Part shown: positions 35,167-44,304 of the stretch, piece after piece | Numbering within the stretch: the first letter of the stretch is position 1 | Layout: every line of letters starts with the position of its first letter | Assembly (NCBI GenBank): GCA_014804645.1 | Contig: JAAUZI010000053.1 | Coordinates: 1-64,000 of the forward strand | Length of the DNA: 64,000 bases | DNA from: Lachnospiraceae bacterium | GTDB lineage: Bacteria > Bacillota > Clostridia > Lachnospirales > Lachnospiraceae | Direction of reading: 5' to 3' | The notes under the pieces: model-generated | Told to the model about the DNA's origin: nothing | Seen by the model: the letters and a program-made list of their open reading frames with translations, nothing else | Database searches by the model: none | Translations under genes and position numbers: made by a program

Positions 35167-36840
35167 TTAGCGCTCCGGAATCTCCAGGATCGCTCCTCTG
35201 TTTCCGCTGGTTACCATCTTCTCGTACCGGGACAGGTAGCCCGTGGTCACCTTGGGCGCTCTGGGCTGCCACTTGGCCTTTCTGGCGGCCATCTCCTCGT
35301 CCGATACCTTGATATCCAGTTTCAGGCCAGGGATATCAATGCTGATGATATCTCCCTCCTCCACCAGCGCGATGGGGCCGCCCACCGCCGCCTCCGGGGA
35401 CACATGGCCGATGGACGCTCCTCTGGATGCGCCGGAAAAACGGCCGTCGGTAATCAGAGCCACGCTGGAGCCCAGACCCATACCCGCAATGGCGGAGGTG
35501 GGATTGAGCATCTCTCTCATGCCGGGACCTCCCTTGGGGCCTTCATAGCGGATCACCACTACGTCCCCTGCCACGATCTTGCCGCCCTTGATGGCCGCAA
35601 TGGCGTCCTCCTCACAGTCAAAGACTCTGGCAGGACCCTCGTGTACCATCATCTCCTCCACCACGGCGGAGCGCTTCACCACGGAGCCGTCCGGAGCAAG
35701 GTTACCCTTCAGCACCGCCAGTCCGCCTGTCTTGCTGTAAGGATTCTCCACAGGGCGTATAACCTCGGGATTCCGGTTTACCGCACCCGCAATATTCTCG
35801 CCTATGGTTCTGCCTGTTACGGTCATACAGTCGGTGTTCAGCAGGCCGATATCCGCCAGTTCCTTCATCACCGCATACACACCGCCCGCCTCATTCAAAT
35901 CCTCCATGTAAGTGGGACCTGCCGGCGCCAGGTGGCACAGGTTGGGTGTTTTCTCGCTGATAAGGTTGGCAAAGCTGATATCAAAATCAAAGCCGATCTC
36001 ATGGGCTATAGCGGGAAGATGCAGCATAGAGTTGGTGGAGCATCCCAGAGCCATATCCACGGTCAATGCGTTCATAATAGCGTCCTTGGTCATAATGTCT
36101 CTGGCCCGAATGTTCTGCCGCAGCAGCTCCATCACCGCCATGCCCGCATGCTTTGCCAGCTTGATGCGCTCGGAGTACACTGCCGGAATGGTGCCGTTGC
36201 CCGCCAGGCCCATTCCCAGAGCCTCCGTCAAACAGTTCATGGAGTTGGCTGTATACATACCGGAGCAGGACCCGCAGGTAGGACACACCTTATTTTCAAA
36301 TTCACACACATCCTCCTCTGTCATGGTGCCCGCCGCATAGGAGCCGACCGCCTCAAACATGGAGGACAGGCTTCTCTTCTGTCCTTTCACGTGGCCTGCC
36401 AGCATGGGGCCGCCGGACACAAACACCGTGGGAAGATTGAGTCTTGCCGCCGCCATCAACAGCCCCGGCACATTCTTGTCACAGTTCGGCACCATCACCA
36501 GAGCGTCAAACTGGTGCGCGATGGCCATACATTCAGTGGAATCCGCGATCAGATCCCGGGTCACAAGAGAGTATTTCATACCTACATGTCCCATGGCTAT
36601 GCCATCGCACACAGCGATGGCGGGAAACACTACAGGTACGCCTCCTGCCTCCGCCACGCCCAGTTTCACGGCGTCCACGATCTTGTCAATATTCATATGG
36701 CCGGGCACTATCTCGTTGTAAGAACTGACAATGCCCACCATGGGTTTCTTCATCTCCTCCTGGGTAAAGCCCAGAGCGTTAAAAAGGCTTCTTGCCGGCG
36801 CCTGCTGCATCCCGGCTCTCGCATTATCACTTGTCATCAT
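35167..36840 (-). CDS. ilvD: Dihydroxy-acid dehydratase
   Basis: Fe-S dehydratase of valine/isoleucine synthesis. 557 residues. Cluster and signature regions: [41 protein letters not shown], and C-terminal [19 protein letters not shown]. Sits between leuB and ilvB in one direction. The 61-bp leader holds a small hairpin GTCGC-GCA-GCGAC followed by TTTAAATTAGGAGG. Confidence 0.97.
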   Translation of the reverse strand: MMTSDNARAGMQQAPARSLFNALGFTQEEMKKPMVGIVSSYNEIVPGHMNIDKIVDAVKLGVAEAGGVPVVFPAIAVCDGIAMGHVGMKYSLVTRDLIADSTECMAIAHQFDALVMVPNCDKNVPGLLMAAARLNLPTVFVSGGPMLAGHVKGQKRSLSSMFEAVGSYAAGTMTEEDVCEFENKVCPTCGSCSGMYTANSMNCLTEALGMGLAGNGTIPAVYSERIKLAKHAGMAVMELLRQNIRARDIMTKDAIMNALTVDMALGCSTNSMLHLPAIAHEIGFDFDISFANLISEKTPNLCHLAPAGPTYMEDLNEAGGVYAVMKELADIGLLNTDCMTVTGRTIGENIAGAVNRNPEVIRPVENPYSKTGGLAVLKGNLAPDGSVVKRSAVVEEMMVHEGPARVFDCEEDAIAAIKGGKIVAGDVVVIRYEGPKGGPGMREMLNPTSAIAGMGLGSSVALITDGRFSGASRGASIGHVSPEAAVGGPIALVEEGDIISIDIPGLKLDIKVSDEEMAARKAKWQPRAPKVTTGYLSRYEKMVTSGNRGAILEIPER

Positions 36841-36901
36841 CTTCCAATTCCTCCTAATTTAAAGTCGCTGCGCGACAGCACTAAAGGGCGAAGTTCCTTC
36901 T

Positions 36902-38005
36902 TTATATTCTTTCCGCAATCAGATCACCCATCCGGGCTGTGCCCACCTGGGTGATGTTCCCTGTGGTCTCCTCCCCCCTCTGGGGCATGATATCGATAGT
37001 TCTGTATCCTTCCGTCAGCACCTGTTTCACCGCAGCCTCCACTGCATCGGCCTCCTTGTCCAGATCAAAGGAATACCTCAGCATCATGGCGGCGCTTAAG
37101 ATCGTGGCAATGGGATTGGCGATTCCCTTGCCCGCAATGTCCGGAGCGGAGCCTCCGCTTGGCTCATACAGGCCAAACTTTGTGTCGTTTAAGCTGGCGC
37201 TGGCAAGCATACCTATGGAGCCTGTCACCATGCTCGCCTCGTCGGACAATATATCTCCGAACATATTCTCCGTCAGAATCACGTCAAACTGGGCAGGGTC
37301 CTTTACCAGCTGCATGGCACAGTTGTCCACCAGCATATGTTCCAGCGTCACCTCTGGGTAATCCCTGGCGACCTCCTCCACCACAGCCCTCCACAGTCTG
37401 GAGGAATCCAGCACATTGGCCTTGTCTACGCTGGTCACTTTCTTGCGCCGTTTCATGGCAATGTCAAAGCCCTTAATGGCAATCCGGCGAATCTCGTTCT
37501 CATCATAGGTCAGAGTGTCAACAGCCTTGCGCACGCCGTTCTCCTCCACGGTTCTGCGCTCCCCGAAATACAGACCGCCGGTAAGCTCTCTCATAATCAT
37601 CATATCAAAACCCGCTCCACTGATCTCTTCCTTCAGCGGACAGGCGGCCGCCAGCTCGTCATAGAGCACTGCGGGGCGCAGATTGGCAAAAAGGTTCAAC
37701 TCCTTGCGAATCTTCAAAAGGCCTGCCTCCGGGCGCAGATTGGGAGGCAGTTTGTACCAGGGGGAAGTAGTGGTATTGCCGCCGATGGACCCCATCAGCA
37801 CAGCATCCGCCGCCTTGGCTGTGACCACTGCCTCCTCCGTCAGAGGCACCCCATGCACATCAATGGATGCGCCGCCCATCAAGATATCCGTAAATTTCAT
37901 GACATGACCATATTTTTCGGCCACTTTTTCAAGTACTTTTTTGGCTTCCGCCACAATCTCCGGCCCGATTCCATCGCCGGGAATACAGGTGATATTCAGT
38001 TCCAT
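36902..38005 (-). CDS. leuB: 3-isopropylmalate dehydrogenase
   Basis: Oxidises 3-isopropylmalate in leucine synthesis. 367 residues from ATG 38005, which follows AGGAGGAGACA; the frame is open to 38164 but that part is promoter and leader. Family marks: [50 protein letters not shown] and [20 protein letters not shown]. First gene of leuB-ilvD-ilvB; leuC and leuD are not in the window. Confidence 0.97.
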   Translation of the reverse strand: MELNITCIPGDGIGPEIVAEAKKVLEKVAEKYGHVMKFTDILMGGASIDVHGVPLTEEAVVTAKAADAVLMGSIGGNTTTSPWYKLPPNLRPEAGLLKIRKELNLFANLRPAVLYDELAAACPLKEEISGAGFDMMIMRELTGGLYFGERRTVEENGVRKAVDTLTYDENEIRRIAIKGFDIAMKRRKKVTSVDKANVLDSSRLWRAVVEEVARDYPEVTLEHMLVDNCAMQLVKDPAQFDVILTENMFGDILSDEASMVTGSIGMLASASLNDTKFGLYEPSGGSAPDIAGKGIANPIATILSAAMMLRYSFDLDKEADAVEAAVKQVLTEGYRTIDIMPQRGEETTGNITQVGTARMGDLIAERI

Positions 38006-38129
38006 TGTCTCCTCCTTTTGCATATCCGGAGCTGCCCTTTCCGACTCCGTCTGCGTCTCCCACATTCCCTTTTCCCATCCACTGCCTGCGCTGCGGCATA
38101 TATGGGTATAAGAGGGGATTATTTCAACC

Positions 38130-38158
38130 AGTATAACACAGAGTTTGCTATTCTTCAA
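38130..38158 (-). promoter_or_regulatory. Promoter of leuB-ilvD-ilvB
   Basis: Minus-strand TTGAAG (38158-38153), 17 bp, TATACT (38135-38130). The 38006-38336 gap otherwise holds an ~120-nt leuB leader with no terminator or T-box that I can see, and the promoter of the divergent 38337 gene. Confidence 0.65.
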
Positions 38159-38283
38159 ATACATATTGTTTATAATTTTTATAACTTCAAGTTATGCATG
38201 TCCTATTCCGGGCTTTGTATTACCATTCCCGCTTTAAACTTTTCTTTTGGCCCTATTCACAAAAATTTTGTCTCCAAGAAACT

Positions 38284-38312
38284 TTGACATGCCCATATGC
38301 ATACAATACACT
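38284..38312 (+). promoter_or_regulatory. Probable promoter of the high-cysteine gene
   Basis: TTGACA (38284-38289), 17 bp, TACACT (38307-38312), 25 bp before the ATG. Confidence 0.5.
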
Positions 38313-38336
38313 ATAAAAAAACATGGAGGCACTATC

Positions 38337-38615
38337 ATGAGTGACTTAACTGCTACTAACTGCGGCTGCTCCAACAACAGCTGCAATAATGGCTGTGGCT
38401 GCGGCACCAGCCTGTTTAACGGCGGCGGAAGCAGCTGCTGGATCATCCTGCTTTTATTATTCTGTGGAAACGGCAATGGCATCGGCCTGAACAACAACGG
38501 CGGCTGTGGCTGTGACAACAATAATAACAGCTGTGAGTGGCTGATCTGGATCCTGTTGCTGTCCTGCTTCTTCGGCGGCAACAACAATGGCTGCGGCTGT
38601 GGCTGCAATCGCTAA
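38337..38615 (+). CDS. Cys/Gly/Asn-rich small protein (HCB protein 13-like)
   Basis: 92 residues of low complexity: NCGCSNNSCNNGCGCG clusters alternate with short hydrophobic runs (CWIILLLLFCGNG, CEWLIWILLLSCFFGG). About 16 cysteines. Such proteins are annotated in Lachnospiraceae as chorion-class high-cysteine HCB protein 13; the function is unknown, and a coat, surface or metal-binding role is only a guess. ATG 38337 follows GGAGG at 8 bp; the frame extends upstream to 38247 over the promoter, so that part is excluded. First of a plus-strand set ending with the second large sigma factor. Confidence 0.8.
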   Translation: MSDLTATNCGCSNNSCNNGCGCGTSLFNGGGSSCWIILLLLFCGNGNGIGLNNNGGCGCDNNNNSCEWLIWILLLSCFFGGNNNGCGCGCNR

Positions 38616-38758
38616 GACCATAGCTTAAGAAAGCGGGTCCCTTTCGGGGGGCCTGCTTGCCGTGAAACAGATTAATGTGGGGTGAATCAATACAGCATCG
38701 CGGACACAGCCGTAGCCTGGCTCAGGCCAAACTACAATTATGCGGGAAAGAGGAAACT

Positions 38759-39244
38759 ATGGATAAAGTAACTGCCTTCGACGCATTATTTACCAACAAC
38801 CAAATTCAGAAGTTGAAGATTCTGCTCTCTTACGTGGACATCCCTATGCAGCGCCAGCTTGCGATCTATATCAAGTTTCTGGAACTAAAATACACCATGG
38901 AACTGTTTAGGCGCTCCCCGCAGTTTTCCGTCTCTCCCGCGCCCCAGGATAGTCCTTTGGATCCTGCCGCGCTCTGCCAGGAATTCACCCCCTACTGCAG
39001 TCCCAGGGAACAGAGTCAGCTAAACCAGTTTGCCTCCATGTTTCAGGCCATGAGTCATTATCAGGAGATGATGGAGACGGTAAAGATGTTTCAGGAAATG
39101 TTCCCGGAGGGAATGTCCTTCCCCGGCGCAGAGGCAGCCGACGGAGAAAGCATGCCTGATCTGTCCCAGCTCATGTCCATGATGAGTATGATGCAGCCTG
39201 CAGCTCCCCCGCCCCAGACGCCGGAATCTGATACGGAACCCTAA
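38759..39244 (+). CDS. Hypothetical protein, Met/Pro-rich C-terminus
   Basis: 161 residues, not recognised. N-terminal half is helical (IQKLKILLSYVDIPMQRQLA), the C-terminal third is Met/Ser/Pro-rich (MSMMSMMQPAAPPPQTPES). Starts at ATG 38759 after AAAGAGGAAACT; an in-frame ATG at 38675 has no good site. Its stop codon is within the element at 39243, which leads to the next gene; the two are likely one operon. Methionine-rich parts recall the 39313 product, so the two may act together. Confidence 0.7.
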   Translation: MDKVTAFDALFTNNQIQKLKILLSYVDIPMQRQLAIYIKFLELKYTMELFRRSPQFSVSPAPQDSPLDPAALCQEFTPYCSPREQSQLNQFASMFQAMSHYQEMMETVKMFQEMFPEGMSFPGAEAADGESMPDLSQLMSMMSMMQPAAPPPQTPESDTEP

Positions 39245-39295
39245 AACAGCATGTTCCCTGCGGGAAATGGTACTGGTAGGGAACATGCGGAACTC
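39243..39295 (+). repeat. Intergenic structured element, short copy G
   Basis: AAAACAGCATGTTCCC to GGGAACATGCGGAACT, a perfect 8-bp outer stem ATGTTCCC/GGGAACAT, then TCTAAATAGGAGG. It lacks the inner hairpin but keeps AAATGGTACTGGTAGGG, found also in the pepP copy at 62981. It faces the plus strand, matching its downstream gene. Confidence 0.8.
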
Positions 39296-39312
39296 TAAAT
39301 AGGAGGATCAAT

Positions 39313-39597
39313 ATGGAATCCAACACTGATATCCCCAGCTGGATGGAGGACCCCTCCGTCCAAAGCATACCCCGTGAAAAGCTCGCCTTCCTCTCCCAGC
39401 TCTATCAGCAGGGACAGGGCAAGACCCAGAAGGAAATGATGGCTTTTCTGATGCCCATGATGGCCCAGGCAAGACAGAAGGGGTTGACCTTCACCCCCAA
39501 AGAATTACAGATCGCCGTGGCGGCTATCCGCAAGGCCAGCACCCCGGAGGAACTGCGCCAGATTGACCGGATCATGAGCCAGGCCAAAGAAAAATAA
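39313..39597 (+). CDS. Small helical protein of unknown function
   Basis: 94 residues, not recognised. Begins MESNTDIPSWMEDPSV and is followed by helices rich in Met, Gln and Lys (KEMMAFLMPMMAQARQKG). ATG 39313 follows AGGAGGATCAAT directly downstream of element copy G. Between the 38759 gene and the sigma factor gene on the same strand. Confidence 0.7.
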   Translation: MESNTDIPSWMEDPSVQSIPREKLAFLSQLYQQGQGKTQKEMMAFLMPMMAQARQKGLTFTPKELQIAVAAIRKASTPEELRQIDRIMSQAKEK

Positions 39598-39610
39598 TTT
39601 TAAAAAATAC

Positions 39611-39639
39611 TTTAACCGACGGCCTGCTGTGGGTACTAT
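39611..39639 (+). promoter_or_regulatory. Possible promoter of the second large sigma factor gene
   Basis: TTTAAC (39611-39616), 17 bp, TACTAT (39634-39639). The AAC in the -35 region is compatible with an ECF-type promoter and self-regulation, but this is weak. A perfect palindrome CACGGGCCCGTG (39659-39670) lies just downstream, near +13, as a possible operator. Confidence 0.4.
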
Positions 39640-39732
39640 ATAGACAGGAAGAGCATATCACGGGCCCGTGTACTGCATCGCTCTCCAAACGTAACTCATG
39701 GACGGTCATACAACAGAGGAGAAAGAACCGCT

Positions 39733-41313
39733 ATGGACCAAAATATGGTTGCCGCATTTGCGGAGGAAAACATGAAAACCATCTATACCTACGCCCTCTC
39801 CCGGGTCTCAAACCGGGAGGACGCCGAAGATCTGGCCGGAGATATCCTGCTGGCTCTACTCTCCTGCGCCTCCCGGCTGCGAGACGAAAACGCCCTATAC
39901 GGATTTGTCTGGTCTGTGGCCGGGAATACTTACAAAAAATTCCTGCGCAAAAAAGCCAGATATGCCCTGGAGCCCCTGCCCGAGGAAACTCTGGAGCAGC
40001 TGGCCTGTCAGGAGGATTTCACGGAAGAGCTGGCGCTGGAGGCAGACAAGCAGGAGCAGCTGACAAGACTGCGCAGGGAGTTATCCCTGCTGTCCCGGGA
40101 GTATCGGGAATGCACCCTCTGCTACTATTTTCAGGGCCTCTCCTGCCAGGATATTTCCAAAAAGTTGGGGATCTCTCTGAATATGACCAAATATTACCTG
40201 TTCAAAACCAGGAAACTACTGAAAGAAGGAATCGGAATGGAACGAGAATATGGAGCCAAAAGCTATCAACCCGCCAAATTTACCTTTAAGACACTGTTTT
40301 CCGGCAGCTACAACCCGGCGTATACAAGTCTGTTTGACCGCCTGCTGCCCGGCAACATCCTGCTCAGCGCCTACTATTCCCCGGTAACTGTCCAGGAACT
40401 GGCTCTGGAAATGGGAGTACCCACCGCCTATCTGGAGGATGAAGTGGCTCTGCTGGTCAAGTACGGACTGTTGAACGCACTGTCCTCCGGAAAAGAATCC
40501 GGCTCAGGCAGGGACCGCTACCAGACCAACATGGTCATTTTCACGGAGGAGTATATGGCAGAGCTGTATGAACAGCTGACGCCCCTCTGCACTGAGAAAC
40601 TTACGGAGATTCTGTCCTCCCTGCGCAGCCAGCTCGCACCCCTGCGGACAATTGGTTTCCGCGGCGCGGATATGGAGGAGGAGCGGCTGCTCTGGCCGCT
40701 GTTTTGGCTGGTGCTGCACCGGGCATACACTCTTTTTTCCCAGAGCAGCAGGCAATACACCTACCACCCCCTCTATGCGGACGCCACTGGTATCAATGTG
40801 GGAATAAACTATTCGGAGGCCGATAGCTCCTATGAAACCTATGGTTTTGCCGGATACTCCCGGATTGACGAAAACTGGGCTGCTGCTTTTGCGAACTTCG
40901 GCATACTTCCCTTGAAAAACCGCTATCTGCAGCAGAATGTACAGATCGTCAGAGATGCCATCTATGCAGGCTCCGGAGAATATGTACTTTTTGAACAGAC
41001 ACAACTGTCAGAAGTTGAAAATCTGCTGAAACCTCAGATTCAGGCCATGGCAGATCTTTATGGGCAAATGATCTCCCTGGCGCAGACACTTCTTCTGTCC
41101 CATGCTCCTCAGAGCGTGGCTTCACTTGTTCCCGACGTCGTTGGCAAAACCCTGTTTTTCGACACAGTGGGCCTGTTCGGCAAATGTGCTCTGGAGAGCG
41201 GATCTCTGCATCTGCCTGACACGGAGTATCCCCTGGCGGTGTTTTTATATCGCACAAGCTCCGATAATTTTGGAAATGCGGGAACCAAGGCCACAGACTG
41301 TTCAAGAAGTTAA
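39733..41313 (+). CDS. ECF-like sigma factor with ~350-residue C-terminal extension (paralog of 8514 gene)
   Basis: 526 residues. Region 2 at ~8-75 (TYALSRVSNREDAEDLAGDI, LYGFVWSVAGNTYKKF), region 4 at ~115-170 (LSCQDISKKLGISLNMTKYY). Then MEREYGAKSYQPAKFTF and a winged-helix segment TVQELALEMGVPTAYLEDE line up with the 8514-10064 protein (MAREFGVRSYNPEQIAF; TAEELALELGIALPYMEEE). The remaining ~270 residues are unrecognised and could be a sensing or inhibitory domain. Region 4 in both precedes the extension directly. ATG 39733 follows GAGGAGAAAGAACCGCT. Terminator at 41341. Confidence 0.85.
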   Translation: MDQNMVAAFAEENMKTIYTYALSRVSNREDAEDLAGDILLALLSCASRLRDENALYGFVWSVAGNTYKKFLRKKARYALEPLPEETLEQLACQEDFTEELALEADKQEQLTRLRRELSLLSREYRECTLCYYFQGLSCQDISKKLGISLNMTKYYLFKTRKLLKEGIGMEREYGAKSYQPAKFTFKTLFSGSYNPAYTSLFDRLLPGNILLSAYYSPVTVQELALEMGVPTAYLEDEVALLVKYGLLNALSSGKESGSGRDRYQTNMVIFTEEYMAELYEQLTPLCTEKLTEILSSLRSQLAPLRTIGFRGADMEEERLLWPLFWLVLHRAYTLFSQSSRQYTYHPLYADATGINVGINYSEADSSYETYGFAGYSRIDENWAAAFANFGILPLKNRYLQQNVQIVRDAIYAGSGEYVLFEQTQLSEVENLLKPQIQAMADLYGQMISLAQTLLLSHAPQSVASLVPDVVGKTLFFDTVGLFGKCALESGSLHLPDTEYPLAVFLYRTSSDNFGNAGTKATDCSRS

Positions 41314-41340
41314 CGGCATATAAATCACAGGAATCGCATA

Positions 41341-41378
41341 AAAGGGGCTGTCGCACTTGACAACCCCTTCTTGCTTTA
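41341..41378 (+). terminator. Terminator of the second large sigma gene
   Basis: AAAGGGGCTGTC pairs GACAACCCCTTCTT, followed by a T-rich stretch. Confidence 0.7.
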
Positions 41379-41468
41379 TCTATTTTTGATCAGGCAATAA
41401 CTTTTAAGAATATCTACTATCTTTTTACTCATCTATAATAGCCCTTTATATAAAATATACTACTATAG

Positions 41469-41500
41469 CAAAAAACATGCATCTACTTTTAGTTGCATGT
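41469..41500 (-). terminator. Terminator of leuS
   Basis: On the minus strand ACATGCA and TGCATGT pair around a 12-nt loop and are followed by TTTTTT. A second stem closer to the gene, GAGACAGATAC/GTATCTGTCTC (41520-41545), has no T-run and may help. Confidence 0.65.
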
Positions 41501-41564
41501 TTCAGACTGTAGACAAAGTCCGAGACAGATACAATGGTATCTGTCTCTCAAAAAAATACACCGC

Positions 41565-44099
41565 CTACGGTTTCACCACGATATTCACCAGCTTGCCGGG
41601 CACATAGATCTCCTTCACAATGGTGCCGTTCAGCTTATCCCCCAGCAGCTCCTTGGCCTGGGCGATGACCTGCTCTTTATCCATATCATGAGGAATAGAG
41701 AAAGTTCCCCGCATCTTGCCGTTGATCTGCATGGCAATCTCCACGGTAGTCTCAATCGTCTTGGACTCTTCATACTCTGGCCAACTGGTTTGATAAATTT
41801 TTCCCGCAAAGCCGCAGTTCTGCCACAGCTCCTCGGTGATATGGGGCGCAACGGGATTCAGCAGGGTAAGGAGCGTCCTGTACTCTCCCTTGGTCACTGC
41901 CCCTTTCTTGTTCATGTCGTTAATCAGCGCCATCATAGCCGCGATGGCGGTGTTATACTTCAAGCTCTCATAGTCGCCGCTGACCTTCTTGATGGTCTGG
42001 TGCATCTTGGTCTCCAGCTCCGGGCTGTAGTCCTCCCCCTCCACCAAAATATCCTGCAGTTTCCAGACTCTCTCCAGGAATCTGCGACAGCCCTTCACGC
42101 CGTCCTCACTCCAGGCTGCTGACATGTCAAAGGCTCCTATAAACATCTCATAGGTACGCAGGGTATCTGCGCCGTACTCCTCCACGATCTCGTCCGGGTT
42201 CACCACATTGCCCAGAGATTTGGACATCTTTACAATGGGATGCTCCGCCATCTCGCCATACTGCTCCACCAGCGCTTCCCTGGCGGCTTTCTCACTGCCA
42301 TACTGCTCCACCAGGCGTTTCTGCTCCTCCTGGGACTGATTTACAAAGCTGTGAGGATTCAGTCCCAGAATCATGCCATGGCTGGTTCTCTTCTGGTAAG
42401 GCTCCGAACAGGGCACTACCCCTTGGTCATACAGGAATTTGTGCCAAAAACGGGAGTACAACAGATGCAGCGTGGTGTGCTCCATGCCGCCGTTATACCA
42501 GTCTACCGGCATCCAGTACTCCAGCGCCTCCTTGCTGGCTAACGCCTCCTTGTTATGGGGATCGATATACCGCAGGAAATACCAGGAGGAACCCGCCCAC
42601 TGAGGCATGGTGTCCGTCTCCCTCCGGGCGGGGCCGCCGCAGCAGGGACAGGTAGTATTCACCCAGTCGGTTATGGCCGCCAGCGGGGACTCGCCGTTGT
42701 CGGTAGGCTCGTAGGATTCCACCTCCGGCAAAGTCAGCGGCAGCTCGCTCTCGTCGATGGGCACAAAGCCACATTTTTCACATTGTACAATGGGGATGGG
42801 CTCACCCCAGTAACGCTGCCTGGAGAACACCCAGTCGCGCAGCTTGAAATTGGTCTTGCTGACACCAATGCCCTTCTCCTCCAGATAAGCGATAATCTTC
42901 TCTTTAGCCTCCGCCACAGACAGGCCGTTTAGAAACTCAGAATTTACCAGCGTACCGGTGGCCACATCCGTAAACACCTGCTCCTGCACGGGCACAGGAC
43001 TTCCGGCCACCACTTCGATGATGGGCAGGCCGAACTTTTTCGCAAACTCCCAGTCCCTGTCGTCGTGGGCAGGCACAGCCATAATGGCGCCGGTGCCGTA
43101 GGTCATCAGCACATAGTCCGATATCCAGATGGGAATCTCTTTGCCGTTTACCGGATTGATGGCAGTCAGACCCTGAATCTGTACGCCAGTCTTATCCTTG
43201 GCAAGCTCCGTGCGCTCAAAATCGGACTTCTTGGCGGCCTGCTCTCGATAGGCTGTCAGCTCCTCATAGTTGCCGATCTCGTCCTTATATTTGTCAATCA
43301 GAGGGTGTTCCGGGGAAACAACCATATAAGTGGCTCCAAACAGCGTGTCCGGCCTGGTGGTGTAAACGCGCAGCTTGTCCTCCTTGCCAGCGATAGCAAA
43401 GTCCACCTCCGCGCCCTGGCTCTTACCGATCCAGTTCTTCTGGGACACCTTTACTCTCTCAATATAATCCACCGTGTCCAGATCCTGGATCAGCCTGTCC
43501 GCATACTCGGTGATCTTCAGCATCCACTGGCTCTTGACCTTGCGCACCACCGGACTGCCGCAGCGCTCACAGACGCCGTTCACCACTTCCTCATTGGCCA
43601 GTCCCACCTTGCAGGCGGTACACCAGTTGATGGGCATCTCGGACTTATAGGCCAGCCCCGCCTTGAACAGCTTTAAGAAAATCCACTGGGTCCACTTATA
43701 GTACTCCTCATCCGTGGTATTGACCTCTCTGTCCCAGTCAAAAGAATAGCCCAATGCGTGAAGCTGCTCCTTGAAACGCGCCACATTGTTCTTGGTCACG
43801 ATCTTTGGATGTATATGATTCTTGATGGCATAGTTCTCCGTTGGCAGACCAAAGGCATCAAATCCCATGGGATACAGTACATTGTAGCCCTGCATCCGGC
43901 GCTTGCGGGCCACAATATCCAGAGCCGTATAGGGTCTGGGATGTCCCACATGCAGTCCTGCCCCCGAGGGGTACGGAAACTCTACCAGTGCGTAATATTT
44001 CGGTTTGGAATAATCCTCTGAGACCTTGAACGCCTGTTCCTCGTCCCATATCTTTTGCCATTTCTTTTCCACCTCGCGGTGATTGTACGGTGCCGCCAT
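41565..44099 (-). CDS. leuS: Leucyl-tRNA synthetase
   Basis: Class I synthetase charging tRNA-Leu. 844 residues from ATG 44099 ([15 protein letters not shown]), with GAGGAG 9 bp upstream; the open frame begins at 44144. HIGH-type motif [12 protein letters not shown] (~residues 47-58), zinc-type CTACKVG/CERCG, editing domain with the [12 protein letters not shown] block, [11 protein letters not shown], and KMSKS in [14 protein letters not shown]. Promoter at 44168-44196; no T-box is seen in its short leader. Confidence 0.98.
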   Translation of the reverse strand: MAAPYNHREVEKKWQKIWDEEQAFKVSEDYSKPKYYALVEFPYPSGAGLHVGHPRPYTALDIVARKRRMQGYNVLYPMGFDAFGLPTENYAIKNHIHPKIVTKNNVARFKEQLHALGYSFDWDREVNTTDEEYYKWTQWIFLKLFKAGLAYKSEMPINWCTACKVGLANEEVVNGVCERCGSPVVRKVKSQWMLKITEYADRLIQDLDTVDYIERVKVSQKNWIGKSQGAEVDFAIAGKEDKLRVYTTRPDTLFGATYMVVSPEHPLIDKYKDEIGNYEELTAYREQAAKKSDFERTELAKDKTGVQIQGLTAINPVNGKEIPIWISDYVLMTYGTGAIMAVPAHDDRDWEFAKKFGLPIIEVVAGSPVPVQEQVFTDVATGTLVNSEFLNGLSVAEAKEKIIAYLEEKGIGVSKTNFKLRDWVFSRQRYWGEPIPIVQCEKCGFVPIDESELPLTLPEVESYEPTDNGESPLAAITDWVNTTCPCCGGPARRETDTMPQWAGSSWYFLRYIDPHNKEALASKEALEYWMPVDWYNGGMEHTTLHLLYSRFWHKFLYDQGVVPCSEPYQKRTSHGMILGLNPHSFVNQSQEEQKRLVEQYGSEKAAREALVEQYGEMAEHPIVKMSKSLGNVVNPDEIVEEYGADTLRTYEMFIGAFDMSAAWSEDGVKGCRRFLERVWKLQDILVEGEDYSPELETKMHQTIKKVSGDYESLKYNTAIAAMMALINDMNKKGAVTKGEYRTLLTLLNPVAPHITEELWQNCGFAGKIYQTSWPEYEESKTIETTVEIAMQINGKMRGTFSIPHDMDKEQVIAQAKELLGDKLNGTIVKEIYVPGKLVNIVVKP

Positions 44100-44167
44100 A
44101 GTCTTTACTCCTCTTTCACGTTTTCCTCGGTTGAAAATTCTCATATAATCTCCCGACTTTATGGCTC

Positions 44168-44196
44168 ATTTTAGTCGTATTTTCGTGGAATGTCAA
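44168..44196 (-). promoter_or_regulatory. Promoter of leuS
   Basis: Minus-strand consensus TTGACA (44196-44191), 17 bp, TAAAAT (44173-44168). Confidence 0.75.
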
Positions 44197-44261
44197 GTTT
44201 TTTCTGCTCCCCCGCCGTTTCTCGTAAGATAGAATCCTTAATGAGGCTTTTGACTCTCTTT

Positions 44262-44294
44262 AAAAAAGGCAGTTCCCCGCAGGAAACTGCCCTT
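44262..44294 (-). terminator. Terminator of the EF-G paralog gene
   Basis: GGGCAGTTTCC/GGGAACTGCC stem on the minus strand followed by TTTTTTA, immediately after the stop codon region. Confidence 0.85.
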
Positions 44295-44304
44295 TGTTTC
44301 TTCT

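Noticed and set aside
38006..38130. T-box or leader-peptide attenuator for leuB-ilvD-ilvB
   Set aside because: No T-box motif, Leu-rich short frame or terminator hairpin was found in the leader.
38030..38164. Extended N-terminus of LeuB
   Set aside because: The extra codons lie over the promoter and leader; ATG 38005 has AGGAGGAG and the family's usual start.
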